Below, piece by piece: positions 53,578 to 62,105 of a DNA stretch of 64,000 bases. A program made the position numbers and the translations under genes. The stretch is from contig DAISYQ010000012.1 of NCBI GenBank assembly GCA_036825195.1, positions 1 to 64,000 of the forward strand. Direction: 5' to 3'. The stretch is from UBA2210 sp036825195. Lineage in GTDB: Bacteria; Desulfobacterota; Syntrophia; Syntrophales; UBA2210. How positions within the stretch are numbered: the first letter of the stretch is position 1; each line of letters begins with the position of its first letter. The notes beneath the pieces were generated by a model. The model made no database searches, was not told where the DNA came from, and saw only the letters and a list, made by a program, of their open reading frames with translations.

Positions 53578-55100
53578 CACAGGTCCATTTTCATGTCCAA
53601 TTCGACCCTGTTTTCCTTCTTTATAAGGCTTGCAGAGCTGATCTTGACATTCTTAAGGATGTTCGATTTGTCAAGGGCCTTCTTTATGGCATCCACCGTG
53701 TTGAAATTATCGGTCTGGCCCTTGATCGTTACGGTGTTCCCGTCATACTGGAAACTCGTTATGAGAAAATCCACGGACGTTGGAATAAGCCGCGATATAT
53801 CGTCCAGTATGGCCAGTACTCCTGTACCCATACTGTTTTTTGTCCCTGTGAACGGATTGCGCAGTTGTTCGACCTTGACCCTCGCCTGTTGAACGGGATC
53901 GACTATCCGGGTCACTTCCGGCCATGTGTCGCGAAAGACGCCGGTAATCTCCTTTTTCAGGTCTTTCAGGTATACTGTGTCGTAGTGGTAATCGAGAGAG
54001 AGATCGATACCGAAGAGACAGAGAATAAAAAAGAAGAGGAGTGCTATCCAGCGGAAACTTTTCTTGAATTCATCATACTTTCTTTTCGGTCTGAAATCGC
54101 CACGGCTGAAGTTAAATCCGTCCGTGTCCCGTACATTCCTGGTTGCGAGTGCAAGGGCCTGATTCATAAATGCAGGATCCCAGCTCTTTGCGGTTTTTCT
54201 CTCCATATGAATGGATTCGGTCGCCGATAGATCGGCCACGGCTACCGGAATGGAGAAGAACCGTTCCATCTCCTCCCTCAGCAGGGGCGAGTGCGACCCT
54301 CCGCCGGTTAGAAATATTGTTGAGGGCATCGAATCGATTGCGCCGTTGAGCATAAGAAAGTTCAGGGTATTCTCAACGTCTGAGAAGAAGCGGGTATATA
54401 CCGTGCCGATATCCTCCCTCGCACCTTCGACCCTTCCCGTCTTTTTTCTCTCTTCCGCAAGGTTCCGGTCGCAACCGAAGGTTCGGGCTATCCGGTCGGA
54501 TATGTCATCCCCTCCGAATCGAAAGTGTCGTATCTGGATGATTTTGGTCCCTGTAAAAAGGACGCCCGCCGTTTCACTCTTGCCTATGTCCAGCAGCAGA
54601 CCGTATTCGTCGGAATCGCAGTCGGCCGCGAGTTTCAGGGCTACGGGAACGGAGCCGATATCTATGATCGATGTCTCCACATGGTGCATTGCAAGGAGGC
54701 GGACGAGGTCGCCTACGGCGGATTTCAGGGTCGATGCCACCAGCGCCTCCGGCTGTTCCGAGGGAACCGTTATCACGTAGTCGATCAGGACGTCGTCGAA
54801 GGGGTATGGGATAAGCGGTTCAATCTCGTAGGGAAGGATCTGGCCGATCTTTTTCCTGTTCTTGAAGGGGAGTTTGATATTTCGGAAGGAGAACCGGCTG
54901 ACCGGCAGAGATGTGATGCATATGTTACTTCTGATGGTGCCGTTCTCAAACAGCTTCTCTATTGCCCTGTCGAGACCGCCCGCTTCTTCGATATCGATCA
55001 TCGTCGAGTCGATAACATGGTATTCCCTGAGACCGGCGGTAACCTGAACCGCTTTTATGCTGTCTTCACCTATGTCGAGGCCAAGGATCTTTTCCGGCAT
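53577..55100 (-). CDS. gspL: T2SS protein GspL (PilM/PilN-like fusion)
   Basis: The 507-residue protein combines a cytoplasmic actin-like domain (KILGLDIGEDSIKAVQV at the start, LLLDIGKSETAGVLF and IFLTGGGSHSPLL later), a membrane helix near residue 350 (WIALLFFFILCLFGIDLSL), and a periplasmic ferredoxin-like domain. GspL anchors the GspE ATPase to the platform. Its ATG overlaps the gspK stop codon by one base. Confidence 0.92.
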   Translation of the reverse strand: MPEKILGLDIGEDSIKAVQVTAGLREYHVIDSTMIDIEEAGGLDRAIEKLFENGTIRSNICITSLPVSRFSFRNIKLPFKNRKKIGQILPYEIEPLIPYPFDDVLIDYVITVPSEQPEALVASTLKSAVGDLVRLLAMHHVETSIIDIGSVPVALKLAADCDSDEYGLLLDIGKSETAGVLFTGTKIIQIRHFRFGGDDISDRIARTFGCDRNLAEERKKTGRVEGAREDIGTVYTRFFSDVENTLNFLMLNGAIDSMPSTIFLTGGGSHSPLLREEMERFFSIPVAVADLSATESIHMERKTAKSWDPAFMNQALALATRNVRDTDGFNFSRGDFRPKRKYDEFKKSFRWIALLFFFILCLFGIDLSLDYHYDTVYLKDLKKEITGVFRDTWPEVTRIVDPVQQARVKVEQLRNPFTGTKNSMGTGVLAILDDISRLIPTSVDFLITSFQYDGNTVTIKGQTDNFNTVDAIKKALDKSNILKNVKISSASLIKKENRVELDMKMDL

Positions 55101-56074
55101 CAGTCAACTTCCCAGGATAGTATCTGTACGGTCTTCTTTCCGCTGTCTCTCTCGACGACGCTGCTGATTTTCCTGCTCATGGAGTTCAGGATCCCTGTAG
55201 ATGTTATACTAAAGATGTTGCTCTTCACGGATATCAGTGACGGTGATATGGTGATTCCGTCCATGCCCGGCACCCCCCTATACCATGATGAATCGGACAG
55301 GGTGTTCAGTTTGTCTTTTCTGAACTCCTCCATATTCGAAACCATTTCCTCGGTGATGTCGTCTGCCAGTGCCATCAGCACCACTCCGGGAGCCGTATTT
55401 ATATTGATCGTACCCGTTCCGTACACGGTGAGATATTTCCTGATGCCGGGGCTTTCTTCGGTTCCGTAGTACAGTTCTTTCGTAACGCCCTTTATCATAA
55501 GCAGTTCATCGATACTGTCGAGAGGTCCGTTCTTACATGCATAGGGCTTACTCAGATTTCCATAATACGAATTTTCTGCGCCGAAGCCGGTTATTTCTCC
55601 ATCCTCATCAATCCAGTCCTTCATCGCGTCGATGATATCTCCGGCCTGATGTTCATCGAGGCTGAATGCAGGGAGGGTCAGAAATCGTATAAGCACGTCT
55701 TCGATCTCGCTGTTGTATTCACCGTCCTTGACCAGGTGATTGATCGGTATCTTACCAGATTCATCCGTAATATTCAGCATGAAATGTCCTTCGTCAAAGA
55801 AAGCGGATGATCCCGCGGAGATGAGTTCCAGGTTTGCCCAGTCTTCGTTGAGAGAATCGAAATCGTTTGAATCTTCTATCAGGAACGCTTCCGCCCCGTA
55901 CAAACCGGACTTTGCGATATACAGAAGCTTGATCCCGTCTCGCAGATTTGCCGCCTCGTACACCTCGGATCTCGATGACAGGTTGAGCTGCAGCGTGAGG
56001 GCAATGATGACGGCTATCATCAGGATTACCAGGATTAATGCCACACCGCGATTGTTTGACAGGACCTTTCTCAT
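55100..56074 (-). CDS. gspK: T2SS minor pseudopilin GspK
   Basis: GspK caps the tip of the pseudopilus. The 324-residue protein has a type IV prepilin-like leader (NNRG^VALILVILMIAV) that lacks the usual glutamate at position +5, as is normal for GspK, followed by the alpha-domain inserted in the pilin fold (calcium-binding in homologues). It overlaps gspJ by four bases (ATGA) and belongs to the tightly packed gspJKLM block. Confidence 0.92.
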   Translation of the reverse strand: MRKVLSNNRGVALILVILMIAVIIALTLQLNLSSRSEVYEAANLRDGIKLLYIAKSGLYGAEAFLIEDSNDFDSLNEDWANLELISAGSSAFFDEGHFMLNITDESGKIPINHLVKDGEYNSEIEDVLIRFLTLPAFSLDEHQAGDIIDAMKDWIDEDGEITGFGAENSYYGNLSKPYACKNGPLDSIDELLMIKGVTKELYYGTEESPGIRKYLTVYGTGTININTAPGVVLMALADDITEEMVSNMEEFRKDKLNTLSDSSWYRGVPGMDGITISPSLISVKSNIFSITSTGILNSMSRKISSVVERDSGKKTVQILSWEVD

Positions 56075-56724
56075 GGTTTTTCCACCATTGGCAGGAACAC
56101 CTTCGTCATGAACCGGTACGGATTCTCAGCGTCATCGGGATTCGTAAACTCCAGATGTATCGCGATTATCGAGGGAATTTTGTTCTTGTGCGGTTCGAGC
56201 CCGGAATGCCATGAGTCATACTCTTCTCCCTTTGTGTCGTAGAAGGTATACGTTACGGAACGCAACCCTTCGCACAGGATAAATCCCTCACCCCTGAAAA
56301 GAGTATCTTCATTCTCGGCACTATCTTTAAAGACCGTGTCTTCTCTCATCAGGGTAGGACCTTCTTCACCTTCCTCCTCGATATAGTAGCCGATCTGCGC
56401 AATACCCGTAACATCTCCGTACTCGGGGTCCAGATGGGCCGATGAAAAAAAGGAAAGGTTCATAAATCGGTTGTCCGCTATTTCGAACTCTTCCGAGATA
56501 AACCTGAACGAATCATCGTACCTGCAGACGGATTCCAGATCGATTATCATACGTGCCATAGTACTGCGGGCCGAGCGATAGACGGTATTGCCGGATTGTG
56601 TGTCCTCAACAATCCCGAACGTTCCCATATAAGCGGCATATACGGTACCCATCACGATCGTCAGGATCGCTATGGCGATAAGTATTTCAACAAGGGTGAA
56701 GCCGCTTTTTTTAACCGCAATCAT
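56071..56724 (-). CDS. gspJ: T2SS minor pseudopilin GspJ
   Basis: The 217-residue protein has a prepilin cleavage site KSG^FTLVEILIAIAIL with Glu at +5, then a globular domain with YGDVTGIAQIGYYIEEEGEE and GLRSVTYTFYDTKGEEYDSW, as in GspJ. It forms the pseudopilus tip with GspI and GspK. GspO, the peptidase that would process it, is not encoded in the window. Confidence 0.9.
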   Translation of the reverse strand: MIAVKKSGFTLVEILIAIAILTIVMGTVYAAYMGTFGIVEDTQSGNTVYRSARSTMARMIIDLESVCRYDDSFRFISEEFEIADNRFMNLSFFSSAHLDPEYGDVTGIAQIGYYIEEEGEEGPTLMREDTVFKDSAENEDTLFRGEGFILCEGLRSVTYTFYDTKGEEYDSWHSGLEPHKNKIPSIIAIHLEFTNPDDAENPYRFMTKVFLPMVEKP

Positions 56725-56805
56725 AACGGTTCCTCGGTGTGTCCGGGTATCTGCGTAAATGGTTTGTTACCGCCTATCTCGCATGAGAATCCAATAGGCG
56801 ATACA

Positions 56806-57195
56806 TCACCGGTACAGGACGAGCCGGTAGGCGTTATTCACTAACAGCCGGCTGTTTGTTACCGTCAGTTCAATCTTTTTCAGGTTTTCAATCTCCGTTT
56901 CGAATACAGCCAGGTTCCATCGATAATCGGGAAAATCATCACCGAAATCGCCTTCTCCGGAATGTATGTCTCCCGGCGACATCGCTTCGATGTGTGCCAT
57001 CCGGGATTGGGCCAGAAGGGGAGCCGTTGTTTCAAACCGCGACCTGCCGGTCATGGATATACTCTGTGACTGTGATTGAAAAACCGCTGTGAGGGAGATT
57101 GCGAGAATGGCCATGGCCAGCATGACTTCAAGGAGCGTAAATCCCCCGGAACCATATCTGCGTGAACGCTGCGTCATCTGTGTCCAGCTGCCCAT
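56806..57195 (-). CDS. gspI: T2SS minor pseudopilin GspI
   Basis: The 129-residue protein has the prepilin site SGG^FTLLEVMLAMAILAIS and a short globular domain with YRWNLAVFETEIENLKKIEL, as expected for GspI. It is the first gene of the gspIJKLMNC block. Its promoter faces that of the plus-strand HEAT-repeat gene. Confidence 0.88.
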   Translation of the reverse strand: MGSWTQMTQRSRRYGSGGFTLLEVMLAMAILAISLTAVFQSQSQSISMTGRSRFETTAPLLAQSRMAHIEAMSPGDIHSGEGDFGDDFPDYRWNLAVFETEIENLKKIELTVTNSRLLVNNAYRLVLYR

Positions 57196-57235
57196 ATCTC
57201 ATCCTTACAATGCTCAACACCGTGTATTTTAAAAA

Positions 57236-57264
57236 TTTCTATCATAGGGTTCCGGATTTTTCAA
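57236..57264 (-). promoter_or_regulatory. Candidate promoter of the gspI-gspE block
   Basis: On the minus strand TTGAAA (57264-57259) and TAGAAA (57241-57236) are 17 bases apart, about 40 bases before gspI. The match is moderate. A separate promoter is expected here because the block is cut off from gspFGH by two plus-strand genes. Confidence 0.4.
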
Positions 57265-57280
57265 TACGGCCATTTATCTG

Positions 57281-57308
57281 TTGACAAGCACATTCGTTCA
57301 GGTATTAT
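57281..57308 (+). promoter_or_regulatory. Candidate promoter of the HEAT-repeat/CPBP gene pair
   Basis: TTGACA (57281-57286) and TATTAT (57303-57308) lie 16 bases apart and point towards the gene at 57491. It sits back to back with the candidate gspI promoter. Confidence 0.5.
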
Positions 57309-57380
57309 GCAATGATAATCACGATGTTTGCATAAAGAAACAGTTCTAAAGCCACCGGAAGTGAATCATAGCGATATTGT

Positions 57381-57435
57381 AGAGAATGAACGAAATGTCC
57401 GGATACATTCTCTCAGAGCCCACCCTTTCAGGCTC
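57381..57435 (+). other. Two hairpins in the leader of the HEAT-repeat gene
   Basis: AGAGAATG (57381-57388) pairs perfectly with CATTCTCT (57406-57413), and GAGCC (57416-57420) with GGCTC (57431-57435). They lie within the roughly 180-base untranslated leader implied by the promoter at 57281. There is no T run, so they may act on message stability or translation rather than termination. Confidence 0.4.
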
Positions 57436-57490
57436 CGGTGACTGTGTCTGGGGATCAGAATGTTTCTCCATATAGGTGTTATACGATGCC

Positions 57491-58957
57491 ATGAAGACAT
57501 TCAGAATAATTCTTCCCGGCCTCTTGGTTGCTCAGATTATAGCTACGCTTCAGGTTTACATCTCTGATATCCATCTGTCCCTGTCCCTCGATGCCATAAA
57601 GAGCGCCGGTTATTTCGCCGTTCCCAACCAGTACATAGTGTCCGGCCTCCGGGAGCTGTCCACGGCCTTCTTCGGCGGTATGTTTTTCACCTTCAGTGCG
57701 GGAGTTGGTATCTCACTCCTGGCATTTCTGGCAGCCTGGGTGTGGGATCGTATCTTCTCGCGCAACAAATTACTCCTGATTCCCTTCCTGGTATTGTGGA
57801 TATGGGTGATTGCTGAGGTAAACAGCCATGGGGTATGTCTCATTGTCTCATCCTACTTTTTTGTCATACCACCCATCGTCTTCACGGTCTTCATGAGACG
57901 GATATCCGGGGAAAAAGCTCCTTTTAAAGAGGCTGCCTGTTCGATCCCCCTTTTACTCCTCGCATTGCTCTGGACGCTTCAGATGGGAACCAGCCCGTTC
58001 CAGGGTATCAGAGATGTCTATCTCCTTTCCAATTCGTTCGGTGCTAAGATAAACGATTTCTACTATGCCTATACCCTGTATCCTGCGGAGGTATTCAAGA
58101 CACAGGAACAGAAGATGCTCAAAACATACAGACTGGAGAATGCTAGCGGTATTTCTTTCATGCAATCACTGGAAAGAACGCTGGAGGGTCGAGATTACCT
58201 GTATGTGGAAGGGTATGATGATGTTGACCTGACGATAAAGGATGAAGGAAACGGGACCTTGCTTTTTAAGGACAGAGGCAAAACGATTCTTACAACCAGT
58301 CTTGAGGACTTTCTTCTCAAACCGTCAGCCGTGTTACAGGAGTTTTCAGCCAAAACCGACAGGTATGCATTCTTCCGTCAGTTTACCTTTTTTTCTATTC
58401 TCATGGCTTTTCCCATACTCCTGTATATCGTAACATATACAGTGATTCATAGAATATTTCGTCTTTTTCTCGATACGAGAGACTCGGTAATTATCACCTC
58501 GATAATCTGTTTTTTCATAGGCGTGGCGTTTCTCCTCCCTCTTGTGGGCATAGGGAAGAACGTCAATACGGGTAATCTGAGCAGTGCTATGGAGTCCGGA
58601 CAGTGGCGAAATCGAGTCGCTGCCCTGAAAACGATACAGCAAAAACGGCTTGATATTAGTGCGTTCGGAAACTATAGACCGATGCTCACCTCTCAATATG
58701 CGGCTGAGAGATACTGGCTTGCAGACGCTCTGGGGTACAGCAGGAAACCCGAGGCGTACAGGGACCTGCTGGTTCTTCTGGACGACCCTTCGCCCAATGT
58801 GGTCTGCAAGGCATTTGAGGCCCTGGGGAGAAGGGGGGACAGGCATGTTGTTCCGGAGATTATGAAGAGGATCGAAGCATCGGATCACTGGTATGAACAG
58901 TGGTATGCCTATAAGACCCTGAGGACCCTTGGGTGGAAGCAAACAAGATCGAAATAA
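57491..58957 (+). CDS. Membrane protein with C-terminal HEAT-like repeats
   Basis: I do not recognise the family of this 488-residue protein. It has several N-terminal membrane helices (about residues 8-25, 60-85, 95-140 and 155-170), an extracytoplasmic part, two further helices (about 300-320 and 335-360), and a C-terminal region of about 110 residues with HEAT-like helical repeats (PEAYRDLLVLLDDPSPNVVC, KAFEALGRRGDRHVVPEI). The ATG at 57491 is chosen over a GTG at 57476. It overlaps the CPBP protease gene by 25 bases, so the two probably work together. Confidence 0.75.
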   Translation: MKTFRIILPGLLVAQIIATLQVYISDIHLSLSLDAIKSAGYFAVPNQYIVSGLRELSTAFFGGMFFTFSAGVGISLLAFLAAWVWDRIFSRNKLLLIPFLVLWIWVIAEVNSHGVCLIVSSYFFVIPPIVFTVFMRRISGEKAPFKEAACSIPLLLLALLWTLQMGTSPFQGIRDVYLLSNSFGAKINDFYYAYTLYPAEVFKTQEQKMLKTYRLENASGISFMQSLERTLEGRDYLYVEGYDDVDLTIKDEGNGTLLFKDRGKTILTTSLEDFLLKPSAVLQEFSAKTDRYAFFRQFTFFSILMAFPILLYIVTYTVIHRIFRLFLDTRDSVIITSIICFFIGVAFLLPLVGIGKNVNTGNLSSAMESGQWRNRVAALKTIQQKRLDISAFGNYRPMLTSQYAAERYWLADALGYSRKPEAYRDLLVLLDDPSPNVVCKAFEALGRRGDRHVVPEIMKRIEASDHWYEQWYAYKTLRTLGWKQTRSK

Positions 58958-59586
58958 AACTACTGGCAGTCATCATTGCCGCCGTTGTTCTTACGGAGGC
59001 AATAACGAGATGCATGCTTCTGATGGAAACGTATCATCCCATGATTATCATGGGGGCGGCCCGCATCACCGGGATAGTGCTGATTGTTCTGATTGTGCTC
59101 CTGTGGGGAAGGGGTATGTCGTCCATAGGGCTGTCACCTCCTGCCATAATGCCCGGGCTGAAAACGGGCCTGCTGTGGTCGGCCCTTCTGGGGGCGGTTA
59201 CCCTCCTTGTTTTTGCGGGATTATTCGTAGCCGGGATCGATCCCATGTCATTGATTCGGGCCGATTTGCCGTCAGGACGTAAAGACATCCTCCTCTTTTT
59301 TGCCGTGGGAGCCGTTATAGCCCCCGTGGCGGAAGAAGTCTTTTTCCGGGGGGTGTTGTATGGGTTTTTCAGGAGATGGGGTGTAGTGGTCGCCCTTGTC
59401 ATCAGCACGGTGCTGTTTGTTATGGTGCATCCCATCGGTTCCGGTGTGCCGTGGCCACAGATTGCGGGGGGCGTACTCTTTGCGGCAGCATACGAGACCG
59501 CGGGAAGCCTGGCGGCGCCTATGGTCATTCACATCCTGGGAAATCTTGCCATCTTCACCCTGTCGCTCATATCCGGCATGTCTTAA
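58933..59586 (+). CDS. CPBP family intramembrane metalloprotease
   Basis: The 217-residue protein has about six or seven membrane helices and the CPBP (Abi/CAAX protease-like) motifs: EEVFFRG near residues 134-140, which matches EExxxR, and a later His in MVHPIGSG. The family includes Rce1-like proteases and bacteriocin-immunity proteins. The start is a GTG inside the preceding HEAT-repeat gene. It converges on gspH with 31 bases between stop codons. Confidence 0.87.
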   Translation: MEANKIEIKLLAVIIAAVVLTEAITRCMLLMETYHPMIIMGAARITGIVLIVLIVLLWGRGMSSIGLSPPAIMPGLKTGLLWSALLGAVTLLVFAGLFVAGIDPMSLIRADLPSGRKDILLFFAVGAVIAPVAEEVFFRGVLYGFFRRWGVVVALVISTVLFVMVHPIGSGVPWPQIAGGVLFAAAYETAGSLAAPMVIHILGNLAIFTLSLISGMS

Positions 59587-59617
59587 GTAGGAATCTGCCC
59601 TCTGTGTCTGAAGAACT

Positions 59618-60121
59618 CTATCTGTAATCGTCATACACCCTGATGCGGCTGAGGAAGGGCTCGAAGATCAGTGTGCGATGTCTGTCCTTTTTGGCAAGAT
59701 GCAGTACCGTCGGCTGCACGTAGCCTTTTCTGAAGAACCGTATGTCGAACCCCCCGTCGGTGGTTTTTTCCTCCTTAAACCGGAAGATATCTTCCACTAT
59801 CACTCCATCGGGGAGTTGGTAGGCACGGTTCCGTATCGTATCCAAGGCTTCAGGAGTTGCATCTGCGCTGTATGCGTAGATACGACGGTTGTCGAGATCC
59901 AGGTGCAGGATGTAATCAACCTGGTTGCGGATTGCGTCGCTGCGCAGTTCATCGCCCCTATTAACCAGATGGTTTGAAGCCGATTGTAAGCCGTCGTTGA
60001 GCAGGCTATCGCGGACCCTGGGGACGGCTATCAGCATCATCAATCCTATGAGGAGCACGACAACGGAAAGCTCTATTAAGGTAAATCCGCTGTTACTCCG
60101 TATCCCAGTTCGTAATGTCAC
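59618..60121 (-). CDS. gspH: T2SS minor pseudopilin GspH
   Basis: The 167-residue protein has the prepilin site SNSG^FTLIELSVVVLLIG and a globular GspH-type domain. I place the start at the GTG at 60121, which gives a short leader and overlaps the end of gspG by 29 bases; the frame stays open further upstream but there it only shadows gspG. GspH joins the tip complex to the GspG fibre. Confidence 0.87.
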   Translation of the reverse strand: MTLRTGIRSNSGFTLIELSVVVLLIGLMMLIAVPRVRDSLLNDGLQSASNHLVNRGDELRSDAIRNQVDYILHLDLDNRRIYAYSADATPEALDTIRNRAYQLPDGVIVEDIFRFKEEKTTDGGFDIRFFRKGYVQPTVLHLAKKDRHRTLIFEPFLSRIRVYDDYR

Positions 60122-60527
60122 TGTTTTTACCGTCGCCGCCCGGCTCACCGTCGGCCCCATAGGATATGATGTCGTAGTCTCCTTTTGTTCCCGGGGACAG
60201 GTAGAGGTAGTCGTTATCCCAGGGGTCTCTCGGAATCTTTCCCTTTTCAAGGTACCCGCCCTCCCGCCATTTTTTGGCGAGTTCCCCCACTTCGGGGGGC
60301 TCGACGAGCGCTTGCAGACCCTGCTCCGTGGTGGGATAGTTTCCGTTATCGAGCTTGTAGAGTTTGAGGGCCGTTTCCAGGCTTTCAATCTGTATCCGGG
60401 CTTTTGCCTGTCTCGCCTCGTCGGGTCTGCTCATGATTCTGGGCATGATCAGTCCCGCAAGGATGCCGAGAATCACTATGACAACCATCAATTCAATCAG
60501 CGTAAAACCATTGTCATTTCTTCTCAT
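60093..60527 (-). CDS. gspG: T2SS major pseudopilin GspG
   Basis: The 144-residue protein has the prepilin site NDNG^FTLIELMVVIVILGIL and the strongly conserved GspG core YKLDNGNYPTTEQGLQALVE, then PWDNDYLYLSPG and YGADGEPGGDGKNSDITNW, the calcium-binding loop. It forms the pseudopilus shaft. It lies 32 bases after gspF. Confidence 0.96.
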   Translation of the reverse strand: MRRNDNGFTLIELMVVIVILGILAGLIMPRIMSRPDEARQAKARIQIESLETALKLYKLDNGNYPTTEQGLQALVEPPEVGELAKKWREGGYLEKGKIPRDPWDNDYLYLSPGTKGDYDIISYGADGEPGGDGKNSDITNWDTE

Positions 60528-60559
60528 TACCGTCTTCTCCTCGCCGGTTTCCGGTGTGA

Positions 60560-61789
60560 TTACCGTATTAATTGATTCATCTCGTAGATCGGAAGTAATA
60601 TGGAAACGACTATGATGCCCACCAGGAGACCCATGATAAGGATCATAATCGGTTCCAGCATGGATGTCATGATCATGATGCCCGACTCCACCTCTGTTTC
60701 ATAACTGGCGGCAATCTTGGAGAGCATCTGTTCCAATGTCCCGCTTTGTTCGCCCATGGAGATCATCTGGATCGCAAAGGGAGGAAAGAGACCGCTCTTC
60801 GAGAGGGCCGCGGACAGGCTCTGCCCCTCTTCCACATCCCTGGCCGCCTCCTCGAGTGCATCCGCTATCAGGGTATTATCCGCCACGTTCTTTGCGATGG
60901 CGAGGGCTGTCAGAAGGGGGACCCCGCTCCGTAGAAGGGTGGCGAGTGTCTGGCTCAGACGTGCCACGACCATTTTATGAATCATGGGGCCAATCAGCGG
61001 CATCCCTATCTTCATCCTGTCCCACAGATATCGTCCCTTTCGAGTTCGTTTGAACGCATAGGCAAGCCCTCCGTACAGGGCGATGGCGATCAGAAGTATG
61101 ATGAGCCAGAACGATCTCAGAAAACCGCTGAAAGAGATCAGGAGGACCGTTATGCCGGGAAGGGTCTGATGCATCTCGTCAAATATATGTGTAATCTTGG
61201 GGACAATAAAGGTGGTGAGAAAAAAGAGAACGGCGCTGCCTATGAAGAACATAAAGAGCGGGTAGGCGAGAGCAGCCTTTATTTTTCCTCTGACGGCCTG
61301 CTGATTTTCGTTGAAGTCCGCCAGTCGTTCGAGGACGATATCGAGTGTTCCCGATGCCTCGCCGGCACGAATCATATTGATGTAAAAAGGGGAAAAGGTT
61401 CCGGGGTACTGGGAGGCGCTTTGTGCCAGACTGTTCCCCTCATTGACCCCTTCCTTGATCTGGGCCAGAGTTTTTTTCAGTTGCGTGTTAACGGTCTGGG
61501 AAGTGATGGCCACTAATGAGGCTACGAGGGGTATCCCGGCGCCGAGAAGCGTGGCCAGCTGCCTGGTCATAACGGATATATCACGCTGACTTACCCGCTT
61601 GAACGGATTGCCGACGGATCTTTTATACGATGTCTCCTGTCTTTCCCCTGACGATGTTTCAATCAGATCAATGGGAAACTTATTGCTCTCTCTCAATTTT
61701 TGCCGTGCTGCCAGAGTGCTCTCGGCATCAATGATACCCTTCAGCTTCTTGCCCTTGATACTCAGGGCATGATATTCATAGACAGGCAT
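60560..61789 (-). CDS. gspF: T2SS inner-membrane protein GspF
   Basis: GspF is the polytopic platform protein. The 409-residue protein starts MPVYEYHALSIKGKKLKGII and has two homologous cytoplasmic helical domains separated by a membrane segment, with membrane helices near 175-195, 225-245 and 380-405. It heads the gspFGH block. Confidence 0.95.
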   Translation of the reverse strand: MPVYEYHALSIKGKKLKGIIDAESTLAARQKLRESNKFPIDLIETSSGERQETSYKRSVGNPFKRVSQRDISVMTRQLATLLGAGIPLVASLVAITSQTVNTQLKKTLAQIKEGVNEGNSLAQSASQYPGTFSPFYINMIRAGEASGTLDIVLERLADFNENQQAVRGKIKAALAYPLFMFFIGSAVLFFLTTFIVPKITHIFDEMHQTLPGITVLLISFSGFLRSFWLIILLIAIALYGGLAYAFKRTRKGRYLWDRMKIGMPLIGPMIHKMVVARLSQTLATLLRSGVPLLTALAIAKNVADNTLIADALEEAARDVEEGQSLSAALSKSGLFPPFAIQMISMGEQSGTLEQMLSKIAASYETEVESGIMIMTSMLEPIMILIMGLLVGIIVVSILLPIYEMNQLIR

Positions 61790-62105
61790 GTGAGAATAGT
61801 ATTTCCCTTATCCCAGCGTTATGTGTGAATTTTCCATTCATATATCTTCCTACCATATCGGATGCCCTATTTCAATATTGCCGGAAGGGACACGATTTCG
61901 CCTCGTGGTATGTGTGTATTGATCAAAGATATGGTGCCGGCGGTGCAAAACTCATCGTCACGGCTGTGTTGCCTAAACGAAGAAACGGTTCCCCTGAGGG
62001 TATTTCCTTCTTACCAATCAGCACATATTCATTTCTTGAGGGGATCTGTTTATGCGATTGTTTCAGGTCAGAGTATCGGCATGGTGATCGGAGGATGGCG
62101 ATCGA
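61790..62105. other. Gene-free stretch between gspF and dnaJ
   Basis: These 316 bases should contain the promoter of gspFGH and the end of the dnaJ transcript. Open plus-strand frames are present (for example 61862-62188), but they run into dnaJ and look unlike proteins. No clear promoter or terminator was found. Confidence 0.4.

Noticed and set aside
60122..60388. Longer N terminus for GspH
   Set aside because: The frame is open upstream but its translation is a shadow of gspG, rich in Arg, Ser, Thr and Pro, and would place the prepilin site about 100 residues from the N terminus.
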